NCBI GenBank assembly: GCA_039924845.1
Contig: JBDTAC010000057.1
Span: 1-43,309, forward strand
DNA: 43,309 bases
Direction: 5' to 3'
Source of the DNA: Bacteroidia bacterium
Lineage (GTDB): Bacteria; Bacteroidota; Bacteroidia; DATLTG01
The notes under the pieces are model-generated. The model saw only the letters and a program-made list of their open reading frames with translations, was not told the origin of the DNA and did no database searches. Each line of letters begins with the position of its first letter. Position 1 is the first letter of the stretch. Positions 1-8,581 of the stretch are shown in pieces. The position numbers and the translations under genes were made by a program.

Positions 1-2
1 GC

Positions 3-71
3 ACTTATTATTACCTATTAACTTTGCCTGACGGAACTCTAAAGAAAGGCTTTTTGGAAGTTATTAAATAA
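3..71 (+). CDS. C-terminal end of a T9SS type B sorted protein (partial)
   Basis: An open frame enters from the left edge and stops at TAA 69-71. The visible 22 residues include YYYLLTLPDGTLKKGFLEVIK-like strands, cut here to the pattern YYxLTLPDGxxKKGFxEVIK. This matches the end of the gliding-motility-associated (type B) C-terminal sorting domain, which usually closes with a Gly-Phe strand and a basic last residue. Such proteins are exported by Sec and then carried across the outer membrane by the type IX system. Only the tail is present, so the cargo function is unknown. The family call rests on a short stretch. Confidence 0.6.
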   Translation, partial: TYYYLLTLPDGTLKKGFLEVIK

Positions 72-142
72 CTGATACAGAATTTATCTTCTCTGTAAAA
101 TCACATTCAAAAAAATAATTTTCCGAAGCATCTATTTTGCAT

Positions 143-150
143 TACATTTG
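143..150 (+). promoter_or_regulatory. Candidate -7 element (TACATTTG) upstream of rluF
   Basis: TACATTTG matches the Bacteroidota -7 consensus TAnnTTTG exactly. It lies 113 bp upstream of the rluF start. No clear TTTG is seen 17-19 bp further upstream, so this is a moderate call. Confidence 0.35.
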
Positions 151-263
151 TTATATCATTTTTAGCCCCCGATTGTTAAACTAAAAGGGATCCTTGTCTA
201 TTATTTTGATATTTTCGCTTAAATTTTTCGTCCAATTTTGTTTGGAATTTCACACGCTAATAT

Positions 264-965
264 ATGAAGATAGATAAATACATTGGGCATTCGGGTTACA
301 CCTCCAGAAGAAAAGCCTGTGTTTTAATTGAAGAAAAAAGAATAGTGGTAAACGGAAAACCTGCCACATTTAGTACTAAAATTAAAGAAGGCGATCTTAT
401 TTTAATTGATGGTATAAAATTAGAACCTAAATTTTTTATACCCACATACATTGCTTACAACAAACCAAAAGGGATAGAATGCACTTCTGAAAAAATAGCC
501 AACAATATCATTGATGCGATTGGGCATACCGAAGATATTTATCCAATAGGCAGGTTAGATAAAGATTCTGAAGGGCTCATTTTACTAACGAACCAAACAG
601 AATTAATAGATAAAATAATCAATCCGGAATTTGGTCATGAAAAGGAATACATCGTTACCTTAAACTTACCCGTACGGAAACAGTTTTTAAAAGAAATAGC
701 AGAAGGAATTAAATTACATAAAGAACAAACCAAGCCCTGTGTGGTTAGTTTAGAACCTAAAGCCAAACGTATTTTCAGGATTACATTAACACAGGGACTT
801 AATCGGCAAATTCGGAGAATGTGCAATGCGTATGATTACCAAGTAATAAAACTACAACGCGTTCGTATAATGCATATAAAATTAGATAAACTAAAACTGG
901 GCGAGTGGCGTAATTTATCTACCGAGGAATTAGATGTGTTATTTGAATCGGTAGACGCTAAATAA
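264..965 (+). CDS. rluF: 23S rRNA pseudouridine synthase, RluF type
   Basis: This 233-residue protein has an N-terminal S4 RNA-binding domain (about residues 1-50, with the SRRKA motif) followed by a RsuA/RluB/E/F-type pseudouridine synthase domain. The catalytic motif GRLDKDSEG places the nucleophilic Asp at residue 99. The NKPKGIECT strand, the HEKEY motif and the GLNRQIRRMC motif are all typical of RluF, which modifies helix 74-75 of 23S rRNA (U2604 in E. coli). It is shorter than E. coli RluF, which has a longer C-terminal tail. The ATG start is the only one that keeps the S4 domain whole. It stands alone between a T9SS protein and a small cysteine-rich protein. Confidence 0.92.
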   Translation: MKIDKYIGHSGYTSRRKACVLIEEKRIVVNGKPATFSTKIKEGDLILIDGIKLEPKFFIPTYIAYNKPKGIECTSEKIANNIIDAIGHTEDIYPIGRLDKDSEGLILLTNQTELIDKIINPEFGHEKEYIVTLNLPVRKQFLKEIAEGIKLHKEQTKPCVVSLEPKAKRIFRITLTQGLNRQIRRMCNAYDYQVIKLQRVRIMHIKLDKLKLGEWRNLSTEELDVLFESVDAK

Positions 966-988
966 ATTAAAGCGTTCGCTTTTTTACA

Positions 989-996
989 TATCTTTG
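989..996 (+). promoter_or_regulatory. Candidate -7 element (TATCTTTG)
   Basis: TATCTTTG is an exact TAnnTTTG match, 20 bp before the ATG at 1017. The implied transcript start is only about 12-14 nt upstream of the start codon, giving a short leader, which is common in this phylum. Confidence 0.45.
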
Positions 997-1016
997 TAAT
1001 AAGATTCATTTTTGCA

Positions 1017-1394
1017 ATGAAAAAAGTTACTGCTATATTTTTCTGCCTATTTTATTTGCTCTCTACTTCGGGAGTGGTGTGGAATAATTTTTATTGCTGC
1101 GGAAAATTAAAACAAATTACTTTTTTCAGTTCTACCAAAAGCACAGCTTGCAAAAGCGTAAAAAAACTTCCAGGATGTTGCCAAAACAAAACATTCTTCG
1201 CAAAAGTTAAAGACAATCATCCACCTTCTTCTGAATTAAAAGTAAAAAAGACAACAGATGTTATTCATGCTTATTTCGTTCCTCTTAGCATTCTTTCTGT
1301 AAAAGCAGAAACCTTTTCTTTTACTAGATTATATCCTCCACCTCTGCATTGCAATCAGCCTGTTTACATAGCTGAATGTAATTTCCGCGTTTGA
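1017..1394 (+). CDS. Small secreted cysteine-rich protein, HYC_CC_PP-like
   Basis: This 125-residue protein has an N-terminal hydrophobic signal (about residues 3-22). It then shows FYCCGKL (about 26-32), a second Cys pair in GCCQNKTF (about 53-60) and a late LYPPPLH stretch. That order (aromatic-Cys, Cys-Cys, Pro-Pro) fits the Bacteroidota family called HYC_CC_PP, whose function is unknown. The Cys and His residues, and its place just upstream of a copper-efflux block, suggest metal handling, but that is inference. It is probably transcribed from the -7 element at 989-996. Confidence 0.65.
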   Translation: MKKVTAIFFCLFYLLSTSGVVWNNFYCCGKLKQITFFSSTKSTACKSVKKLPGCCQNKTFFAKVKDNHPPSSELKVKKTTDVIHAYFVPLSILSVKAETFSFTRLYPPPLHCNQPVYIAECNFRV

Positions 1395-1417
1395 TTTTTT
1401 TATAGATTCCACTACTT

Positions 1418-1437
1418 TTCCAATTCTTAAATTGGAA
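1418..1437. promoter_or_regulatory. Perfect inverted repeat upstream of the copper block
   Basis: TTCCAATT-CTTA-AATTGGAA: 8-bp perfect arms around a 4-nt spacer, 24 bp after the preceding stop and 66 bp before the next ATG. It could be an operator for the copper block or the stem of a weak terminator. The following T-run begins about 15 nt downstream, which is too far for a good terminator. Confidence 0.4.
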
Positions 1438-1502
1438 CGGGAAAATAATTTTTTCTACTGAAAATATTATTTCATTTAACCTTACTCTTAAATTTTATTA
1501 AA

Positions 1503-1748
1503 ATGAAAAAAGCGATTCTTCTATCGTCAGCAATACTGGTATTCGCAATTAGTTCTTGTACTAATTCGACTACTCAAAAACAAGAAAATGTAAGTCAAAC
1601 AACAATTCAAAATACAAGTTTTGATACTACAAAATTAAAATCAGGGATTGTGTTTTATCAATGCGAAATGAATCCGGAAGTAATTTCTGACAAACCAGGA
1701 ACTTGTCCGAAATGCGGAATGACGTTAGAAAAAGTGATTAAAAAATAA
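1503..1748 (+). CDS. Lipoprotein with heavy-metal-binding (HMBD) domain
   Basis: This 81-residue protein starts with a lipoprotein signal (hydrophobic stretch ending in SSC at about residues 17-19). It ends in one heavy-metal-binding domain with YQCEMNPEV, a DKPGTCPKCGM motif and a final Leu-Glu-Lys-Val. The same domain opens the CusB-like adaptor two genes downstream. The family binds Cu/Ag through the Cys and Met residues. A membrane-anchored metal chaperone or donor to the efflux pump is the likely role. The next gene begins 4 nt after the stop, so the two are probably co-transcribed. Confidence 0.8.
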   Translation: MKKAILLSSAILVFAISSCTNSTTQKQENVSQTTIQNTSFDTTKLKSGIVFYQCEMNPEVISDKPGTCPKCGMTLEKVIKK

Positions 1749-1752
1749 ACCG

Positions 1753-3015
1753 ATGAAACGAAAATTATTTTTTTGCGGATGCTTTGTTGTTTTCGCTTGT
1801 ATCAGAATTTTAGCGCAAACCACGCTTGCTGCTTATATTGATACGGCTCTGAAAAACAATCCCAGTCTTCAAGTATATACTTATGAAAGCAGTGCTTTAC
1901 AGCAGGAAATAAAATCTGCGAAAGCATTGAATGATCCGCAACTAAATGCTGGAATTATGAATCTCCCAAGCAATTTCAATTTTACGGATGATATGATGAC
2001 GATGGAACAAGTGGGAATTGAACAAAGTTTTAGTGTTGGTAAAAAATATTTTTTGCGAAACGATGTAGCCGAGAAAAATTACGAAGTCAGCACTTACAAT
2101 GTGAAAGCGCAGCAATTACTTCTCATTAAAGAAGTAAAACAAATTTATTATGATTTGTATACGCAAAATAAAATGATTGAAATTACCAAAAAAAATATCG
2201 AAATTTTAAAATCATACATTGATATTGCCAACACAAAATACAGCACAGGACAAGGAACGCAGCAAGATGTTATGAAAGCGCAAGTAGAAGTTAGTAAAAT
2301 GCAAGAACAAGTAATTGACGCACAAAGTATGAAAGAATATTTAACAGCTACCTTCAACACCTTGCTATCTCGTGATATAATGGACTCTGTGGAACTTCCC
2401 GAAGAAATAAGTTTTCAAAAAATAAATCTTCTGATGTATCCATTGATGCAAGAAGTGGCTGTGAATAATCCGATGGTGCTTTCGTCAAAAATAACACAAA
2501 GCAAAGACAGCGCTTTTTATCTATTAGCAAACACTTCTAAGACTCCTGATTTTACGGCAGGATTCTGGTACGGAGAAAGACAAGCAACAATGATTGATGG
2601 AAGTAAAGCGAGTAATTTATTAGGTTTTACTTTTGGGATGAATCTGCCTTTATACTACAAGAAAAAACAAAATCCTTTGATTGCGGAAGCAAGTATAAAA
2701 ATGCAGGAATCGCAATCGGTAGCAGAAGCTACGCAGCATCAATACCAATTGGATTTGCATCATGTTTTAATAGATGCTTATCGAAATGAAAAAATAATTT
2801 CCTTATACCAAACACAACTAATTCCAGAAACTACTGAAAACGTAGCTGCGGGAATTACAGGTTATCAGGAAAATAAAATTGATTTTATGACTTTGATAGA
2901 TAATTTCTTGTCCTTGTATAATTATCAATTAAAATATTATCAAGCAATAGCAGATTATTACAAAGCCGTTGCAGGAATAGAAATGGTTACAGGAAAAAAA
3001 TTAATCACTCAATAA
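1753..3015 (+). CDS. TolC-family outer-membrane efflux channel (CusC-like)
   Basis: This 420-residue protein has a Sec signal ending near RILAQ (about residue 22) and two OEP repeats. These are seen as long amphipathic helices such as the one around TKKNIEILKSYIDIANTKY and its C-terminal counterpart near NFLSLYNYQLKYYQAIADYYKA. The TGQGTQQDVMKAQVEVSKM segment is typical of outer-membrane factors. It would be the exit duct of the CusCBA-type pump whose adaptor starts 7 nt downstream and whose inner-membrane pump is encoded at 8582-11791. No lipobox is seen. Confidence 0.88.
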   Translation: MKRKLFFCGCFVVFACIRILAQTTLAAYIDTALKNNPSLQVYTYESSALQQEIKSAKALNDPQLNAGIMNLPSNFNFTDDMMTMEQVGIEQSFSVGKKYFLRNDVAEKNYEVSTYNVKAQQLLLIKEVKQIYYDLYTQNKMIEITKKNIEILKSYIDIANTKYSTGQGTQQDVMKAQVEVSKMQEQVIDAQSMKEYLTATFNTLLSRDIMDSVELPEEISFQKINLLMYPLMQEVAVNNPMVLSSKITQSKDSAFYLLANTSKTPDFTAGFWYGERQATMIDGSKASNLLGFTFGMNLPLYYKKKQNPLIAEASIKMQESQSVAEATQHQYQLDLHHVLIDAYRNEKIISLYQTQLIPETTENVAAGITGYQENKIDFMTLIDNFLSLYNYQLKYYQAIADYYKAVAGIEMVTGKKLITQ

Positions 3016-3022
3016 TATAAAA

Positions 3023-4321
3023 ATGAAAATAAAAAATATTTTTGGAATTATTTTGTTCCTCGCAATAATTTCAATAGTCGGATACTTTAGTTATCAGCAT
3101 TTAGCATCTAAAAAATTAAAGGGAAGCAATCTGGTTACATCCGACATTGCTTATTATCATTGCGGAATGCACCTTTGGATACATAGCGACAAGCCAGGGA
3201 AATGCCCAGTTTGCGGAATGGATTTAACACCCGTTTATAAAAAAGAAAGCAAAAATGAACAAGGAGTTGTGGAAATAAGTCCGACAACGATTCAAGATAT
3301 TGATGTGAGAACGGAAGTAATTAAAAAACGGAAACTCTCGCGAATAATTACTACCACTGGCATTGTTGATTATAACGAATCAACAGAATCGGAAATCACA
3401 ACAAAATTTTCAGGATACATCGAAAAATTATTTGTGGATTACACTGGACAATCCGTACAAAAAGGGCAAGCATTATTTACAATTTACAGTCCGGAATTAG
3501 TTGCAGCCGAACAAGAATATTTACAAGCCATTCAATATAAAAACACAATCAAAATTGCGAATGACACTGCTATCATTGGACAATCGGACAACTTAGTACA
3601 AAGCGCGAAAAAAAAATTATTGCTTTGGGATATTTCTCCTGAACAAATTCGTTCCTTGGCTTCGAGCCGACAAGTAAAAAAATCGCTTACTATTTACGCG
3701 CCTATTTCAGGAACTGTAATTCAAAAAAATATTCTGGAAGGAATGCAAATACAAGCCGGAATGTCTTTATTTCAAATTGCTGATTTATCTAAAATGTGGA
3801 TGTATGCTGATATTTTCGAAAATGATTTGCCATGGATAAAAACGGGAGAAGCAGCATCTATAACATTACCAAATGATTCAGGAGAAGTAGTTGATGGAAA
3901 AATTTCTTACATCTATCCTTTCGTGCAACAACAAACACGAACGGTAAAAGCCAGAATTGAAATCTCGAATAAAAATATTTTTTTGAAAAAAGATATGTAC
4001 GTAAGTGTTAGCATCACACCAAAAAATAGCATCAATACAGTTGCTGTTCCGGAGCAAGCTGTTATCCACAGCGGCACACGAAATATTGTTGTCCTCGCTT
4101 TAGGAAAAGGAAAATTTAAACCTGTAAATGTAACATTGGGTTTACTGGCTAACGGATATTATGCTGTAAAAAGTGGTATTCAGGAAGGCGATACAATTGT
4201 TACCTCTTCTCAATTTTTGATTGATTCGGAAAGTAATTTAACAAGCGCATTCTCGTCTATGCAAGGAATGCCGGGAATGTCTGGAATGCAACCATCAAAA
4301 TCAGATTCAACAAAAAAATAA
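3023..4321 (+). CDS. cusB: RND periplasmic adaptor with HMBD domain (CusB-like)
   Basis: This 432-residue protein has an N-terminal membrane anchor or signal (about residues 5-25). A heavy-metal-binding domain follows (about 45-75: YYHCGMH, KPGKCPVCGMDL), then barrel-sandwich, alpha-hairpin and beta-barrel regions of membrane fusion proteins (FSGYIEKLFVDYTGQSVQKG; APISGTVIQKN). The C-terminus is Met-rich (MQGMPGMSGM). The Met/Cys content and the HMBD point to Cu(I)/Ag(I). It would link the TolC-like channel to the CusA pump and hand over metal. The DNA shows nothing odd. Confidence 0.88.
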   Translation: MKIKNIFGIILFLAIISIVGYFSYQHLASKKLKGSNLVTSDIAYYHCGMHLWIHSDKPGKCPVCGMDLTPVYKKESKNEQGVVEISPTTIQDIDVRTEVIKKRKLSRIITTTGIVDYNESTESEITTKFSGYIEKLFVDYTGQSVQKGQALFTIYSPELVAAEQEYLQAIQYKNTIKIANDTAIIGQSDNLVQSAKKKLLLWDISPEQIRSLASSRQVKKSLTIYAPISGTVIQKNILEGMQIQAGMSLFQIADLSKMWMYADIFENDLPWIKTGEAASITLPNDSGEVVDGKISYIYPFVQQQTRTVKARIEISNKNIFLKKDMYVSVSITPKNSINTVAVPEQAVIHSGTRNIVVLALGKGKFKPVNVTLGLLANGYYAVKSGIQEGDTIVTSSQFLIDSESNLTSAFSSMQGMPGMSGMQPSKSDSTKK

Positions 4322-4345
4322 AACCTAAAATATTATTGTATCAAA

Positions 4346-4960
4346 ATGGAAACAAGAAAAGAACATTGGGAAAAAATTTATTCTACCAAACTGCCTCACG
4401 AAGTAAGTTGGACGCAGGAATTTCCTAAAACATCTTTAGACTTTATTCACAATTCTAATCTGCCAAAAACAGCAAGCATTATTGATATTGGCGGTGGTGA
4501 TAGTAATTTAGTAGATCATTTATTAAATGAAGGGTACGAAAACATTTCAGTTCTTGATATTAGCCAGCAAGCTTTAAAAAGGGCGCAACAAAGGCTTGGA
4601 TATCGTGCAGAAAAAGTGGATTGGATTTGTTCCAACATCACAGAATTTCATTCTAAAAAAACGTATGACTTTTGGCACGACAGAGCAACATTTCATTTTC
4701 TGATTACGGAACAAGAAATTCAAACATATCTCTCTATCGCCAAGAATGCAGTTAAAAAAAATTTAACAATTGGAACATTTTCTAAGGAAGGTCCGAACAA
4801 ATGCAGCGGGCTTGATGTCCATCAATACAGCGAAATAGAATTACAAAGTGAACTAAGTAAAGGATTTCAGAAAATAAAATGTATTACAGAAGTCCACACA
4901 ACACCTTTCAATACGAAGCAAAATTTTTTGTTTTGTTCTTTTAAAAAAAATATTGAATAA
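4346..4960 (+). CDS. Class I SAM-dependent methyltransferase
   Basis: This 204-residue protein has the Rossmann-type motif I IIDIGGGDSNLVDHL (about residues 46-60) and motif II SVLDIS (about 70-75). The N-terminus HWEKIYSTKLPHEVSW resembles small Bacteroidota and proteobacterial methyltransferases of unknown substrate. It lies 24 bp after the adaptor gene and 88 bp before a DUF3347 gene, so it sits inside the copper block. Whether it acts in metal resistance cannot be told from the sequence. A passenger role is possible. Confidence 0.75.
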   Translation: METRKEHWEKIYSTKLPHEVSWTQEFPKTSLDFIHNSNLPKTASIIDIGGGDSNLVDHLLNEGYENISVLDISQQALKRAQQRLGYRAEKVDWICSNITEFHSKKTYDFWHDRATFHFLITEQEIQTYLSIAKNAVKKNLTIGTFSKEGPNKCSGLDVHQYSEIELQSELSKGFQKIKCITEVHTTPFNTKQNFLFCSFKKNIE

Positions 4961-5048
4961 GATTAAAAAAATAATTGAATTGGGCGACAGTAATACTGAA
5001 GAAACTGGCAACAGAGGAACTGAAGAAAACAATAAAAACAATAAAAAA

Positions 5049-5642
5049 ATGAAAACTATAATTTTTTCAGTTGCATTTGTGCTAAGTGCACTCATGCAAG
5101 AAGGTTGTGCGCAACCAAGCAACAACACTTCAGCTAATGCAACAACTCAAATCAAAGCATCAAGTATTAGACTAGAACAAAGCAAAGACTCCGTAGCTGT
5201 TAAAGACCCACTTAACGGAGTGCTTTCAGCATACCTTGCTTTAAAAAATGCTCTTACTGCTGACGATGGCACAACAGCGCAAGCAAGTGCAAAAACAATG
5301 TTGGATAAAATCGGAAAAGTTCCGATGGATAAAATGACAAGCGACCAACATACTCTTTGGATGAAATACATTAAAAAGCTCACTTATGATGCAACACACA
5401 TCAGTGAGACAGACCATGTAGAGCATCAAAGAGAACATTTTATTACACTTTCAAAAAACATCTATGATGTTGAAAAAGGATTCGGCACTAACTCAGAAAC
5501 TCTTTATTATCAATATTGCCCAATGGCAAATGATGGAAAAGGTGCTTATTGGGTAAGTGAAAAAGAAAAAATCAGCAATCCATTTTTAGGAAAGAAAATG
5601 CCAACTTGTGGTTCAACAAAAGAAACATTAAAAGTAAAATAA
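5049..5642 (+). CDS. DUF3347 domain lipoprotein
   Basis: The ATG at 5049 is preferred over an upstream TTG at 4953 because it begins a lipoprotein-like signal (MKTIIFSV to about EGC at residue 19), giving 197 residues. The C-terminal three quarters match DUF3347: a helical start around NGVLSAYLALKNALTADD, then QYCPMANDGKGAYWVSE with a Cys-Pro-Met, and a final NPFLGKKMPTCG. DUF3347 proteins are often encoded beside copper-efflux and CusB-type genes in Bacteroidota, and CPM plus the last Cys look like metal ligands. Periplasmic copper binding is an inference. Confidence 0.8.
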   Translation: MKTIIFSVAFVLSALMQEGCAQPSNNTSANATTQIKASSIRLEQSKDSVAVKDPLNGVLSAYLALKNALTADDGTTAQASAKTMLDKIGKVPMDKMTSDQHTLWMKYIKKLTYDATHISETDHVEHQREHFITLSKNIYDVEKGFGTNSETLYYQYCPMANDGKGAYWVSEKEKISNPFLGKKMPTCGSTKETLKVK

Positions 5643-5648
5643 ATTTTT

Positions 5649-5683
5649 TATAGTAGATCTGATTAGCAACCTGCTCTACTATA
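5649..5683. repeat. Inverted repeat (9-bp arms) after the DUF3347 gene
   Basis: TATAGTAGA at 5649-5657 and TCTACTATA at 5675-5683 are perfect complements around a 17-nt loop, 6 bp past the stop codon. The position suits a transcript 3' end or processing stem, but only a weak AT-rich tract follows. It may separate the cusB-side genes from the oxidase/CusA-side genes. Confidence 0.4.
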
Positions 5684-5738
5684 ATTTAAAAAGAGAATTA
5701 AAGCAATATTGCTTAAAACAATAAATTAAAAAATCAGG

Positions 5739-6200
5739 ATGCCTAATTTTTTAAAAGAGTTTCCAAATCTGCACCCTTTAGTTGTGCATTTTCCCATTGT
5801 GCTTTTATTGCTGGCAGTTTTATCACAACTGGCAACTTTGTTTTTGCCGGAAAACAACCAACTCAAATGGCTCACCTTTTTATTTTTGATTACAGGTTGT
5901 ATCGGTGTATTGGTTGCAATTTATACTGCGGTTCATATTAGCGGTGATGCAAGCGATAAAGCTATTGAGCTTTTTGAAGCGCATCAGCATTTTGGAAAAC
6001 TTACTTTTTGGTTTTCACTCGCTGCAACTATTCTTCGTTTTATTACTTTAAAATGGTTTAAAAGACAATGGTTAGAAATTATTGTTACGGCAATAATAAT
6101 TACAACAGGATCATTGGTTATAATCACAGGACATCACGGAGCGGAATTAGTTCACGTTTACGATGTGGGACCAAAAGATAATAACGTAATGTCAGAATAA
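5739..6200 (+). CDS. DUF2231 membrane protein
   Basis: This 153-residue protein has four hydrophobic segments (about residues 14-34, 43-65, 88-105 and 112-130). It carries the hallmark opening LHPLVVHFPIVLLL and a later GHHGAELVHVYDVG, both typical of DUF2231. The conserved His residues suggest metal or heme contact, although the family has no proven biochemical role. It starts 20 bp before the multicopper oxidase gene, so co-expression is likely. Confidence 0.82.
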   Translation: MPNFLKEFPNLHPLVVHFPIVLLLLAVLSQLATLFLPENNQLKWLTFLFLITGCIGVLVAIYTAVHISGDASDKAIELFEAHQHFGKLTFWFSLAATILRFITLKWFKRQWLEIIVTAIIITTGSLVIITGHHGAELVHVYDVGPKDNNVMSE

Positions 6201-6219
6201 ATTCTAAAACAATTCTAAA

Positions 6220-8571
6220 ATGAAAATAATCAATAATACAACTAAATATATTTTTCGTTTGCTAAAAAAAATTTTCACGAAACAAAATTGCTGCAAGTGT
6301 GCAATTATTTTTTCACTTACTTTAACGGAAACAGCACATGCTCAAAAAGCTGTTAGATATGATTTATATGTAAAAGACACACTCGTCAATTTTTCAGGGA
6401 AAGTAAAACATGCAATCGCAATTAATGGACAAATACCTGCTCCAACACTTACTTTCACTGAAGGCGATACGGCAGAAATTTACGTGCATAATATGCTCAA
6501 TACAGGTACAACACTTCATTGGCACGGACTTTTTGTTCCAAATCAATACGATGGAGTTGCCTATTTAACACAAATGCCCATTCCGCCTCACCAAACACAT
6601 TTATATAAATTTCCAATCATTCAAAATGGAACGTATTGGTATCACAGCCATTTTGGCTTGCAAGAACAAACTGGAATGTATGGCTCATTGATTTTATTGA
6701 AACGAAAAAATGATTCTACTTTTAGAAAAGGTATTGATGATTTGCCTTCAATACCAATTGTTTTAAGCGATTGGACAGATATGAAACCAATGGAAGTTGA
6801 CCGTTCATTACACAATGCTACTGATTGGTTTGCAATAAAAAAAGGAACAACACAAAGTTATGGAGAAGCAATTAAAAGCGGGCATTTAAAAACCAAACTC
6901 ACTAATGAATGGAAACGCATGACGGCAATGGATGTAAGCGATGTGTATTATGAAAAGTTTTTAATAAATGGAAAGAACACGAGTGAAAAACCTCAATTTA
7001 AAGCAGGTGATAAAGTGCGACTGCGTATAGCAAATGGCGGAGCCTCTACTTATTTTTGGCTTAGCTATGCAGGAGGAAAAATTACTGTTGTAGCCAACGA
7101 TGGTAACGATGTAGAACCAGTTCAAGTTGACCGTTTAATAATAGGAGTTTCTGAAACCTACGATGTAATTGTAACAATTCCCGAAAATAAAAGCTACGAA
7201 TTTTTGGCTACTTCTGAAGACCGAACAGGCTACGCTTCGTTATGGTTAGGCAGTGGCGAAAAAGTATCAGCAATAAAACTACCCAGACTAAAATATTTTG
7301 CAGGTATGAAAATGATGAACAATATGATGAAAATAGATGGAAATTTAAAGTCGATGGGAATGCCAATGAGTGATCAAACAATGGATATGAATACTGTAAT
7401 GTATCCTGAAATTACAGGAGAGACAGAGTCAAAAAACAAAAAGCAACCGAATGATGAAATGAACAATATGAAAATGGATAGTATGAATATGCAAAGTGAA
7501 AGTCCTAATATCGTTACGCTAAACTATGGCATGTTACGCTCAACTCATAAAACAACATTACCTCATGATTCAACAATGCTTTTACATTTTGAATTAACAG
7601 GGAATATGAATCGCTATGTGTGGACAATAAACAACAAAACGGTTTCTGAAACGGATAAAATCCTAATTCACAAAGGGGAAAATGTTAAAATTATTCTTTA
7701 CAATAATACCATGATGAGGCATCCCATGCACCTGCATGGGCATGATTTCAGAGTGCTTAATGGACAAGGAGAATATGCGCCTCTAAAAAATGTTCTCGAT
7801 ATTATGCCAATGGAAACCGATACCATTGAGTTTGCTCCAACAGAAGCAAGTGGTGATTGGTTTTTTCATTGTCATATTCTTTATCACATGATGAGTGGAA
7901 TGGGCAGAATATTTAGTTACGAAAACTCACCATCAAATCCTGAATTACCAAATCCAAAATTAGCACTTAGAAAATTATATAATGGCGACAGAGAATTTCA
8001 TTTCATGTCAAAAATTGGCATAGAAACAAATGGAAGCGATGGCAAAGCCATGTTTGCAAACACCCGCTGGCAATTTAGTGAACTTTGGCATTTAGGTTAT
8101 TCTACTGAACATGGTTATGAAAGCGAAACCATGTTCGGGAGATACATCGGAAGAATGCAGTGGTTCTATCCCTATGTAGGATTTGATTACCATTATAAAA
8201 AAGACGGCTTGTCTCAAAAAAATTTCTTTTCTCTTGAAGGCAGCCCAACAAATATTTTCGGAAGTGATTCATATAATTGGTTTAATCAGAAAAGCAATAT
8301 AAACAATCGTCATACAGCAGTAGTAGGTCTTGCATATACCTTACCCTTACTCATAATTGCTGATGCACGAATAGACGGGGACGGAAAATTCCGTTTTCAA
8401 TTATCACGCGAAGACATTTCAATTACTTCTCGATTACGTTTTGGTTGGATGATAAATACTGACAAAGAATATATGGCAGGATTCAGATACATCGCAACAA
8501 AATATATTTCCATCTCCACACACTATGACTGCGATATGGGCTTAGGTGTGGGGGTAATATTTATTTATTAA
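6220..8571 (+). CDS. Multicopper oxidase fused to a CopB-like beta-barrel tail
   Basis: This 783-residue protein has a signal region that ends near AHAQ (about 44). Cupredoxin domains carry the copper ligands HWHG (100-103), HSH (142-144), HPMHLHGH (501-508) and HCHILYHMMSGM (550-561). All type 1, 2 and 3 sites therefore look intact: Cys551, His556 and Met561 for type 1. Between domains lies a Met-rich stretch (about 362-430), as in CueO and CopA. From about residue 575 the sequence changes to alternating aromatic strands (LALRKLYNGDREF, ending GVGVIFIY) resembling the CopB/PcoB outer-membrane barrel. This suggests periplasmic Cu(I) oxidation at the outer membrane. The fusion itself is read directly from one uninterrupted frame. 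Confidence 0.88.
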   Translation: MKIINNTTKYIFRLLKKIFTKQNCCKCAIIFSLTLTETAHAQKAVRYDLYVKDTLVNFSGKVKHAIAINGQIPAPTLTFTEGDTAEIYVHNMLNTGTTLHWHGLFVPNQYDGVAYLTQMPIPPHQTHLYKFPIIQNGTYWYHSHFGLQEQTGMYGSLILLKRKNDSTFRKGIDDLPSIPIVLSDWTDMKPMEVDRSLHNATDWFAIKKGTTQSYGEAIKSGHLKTKLTNEWKRMTAMDVSDVYYEKFLINGKNTSEKPQFKAGDKVRLRIANGGASTYFWLSYAGGKITVVANDGNDVEPVQVDRLIIGVSETYDVIVTIPENKSYEFLATSEDRTGYASLWLGSGEKVSAIKLPRLKYFAGMKMMNNMMKIDGNLKSMGMPMSDQTMDMNTVMYPEITGETESKNKKQPNDEMNNMKMDSMNMQSESPNIVTLNYGMLRSTHKTTLPHDSTMLLHFELTGNMNRYVWTINNKTVSETDKILIHKGENVKIILYNNTMMRHPMHLHGHDFRVLNGQGEYAPLKNVLDIMPMETDTIEFAPTEASGDWFFHCHILYHMMSGMGRIFSYENSPSNPELPNPKLALRKLYNGDREFHFMSKIGIETNGSDGKAMFANTRWQFSELWHLGYSTEHGYESETMFGRYIGRMQWFYPYVGFDYHYKKDGLSQKNFFSLEGSPTNIFGSDSYNWFNQKSNINNRHTAVVGLAYTLPLLIIADARIDGDGKFRFQLSREDISITSRLRFGWMINTDKEYMAGFRYIATKYISISTHYDCDMGLGVGVIFIY

Positions 8572-8581
8572 TTAAATCGTT

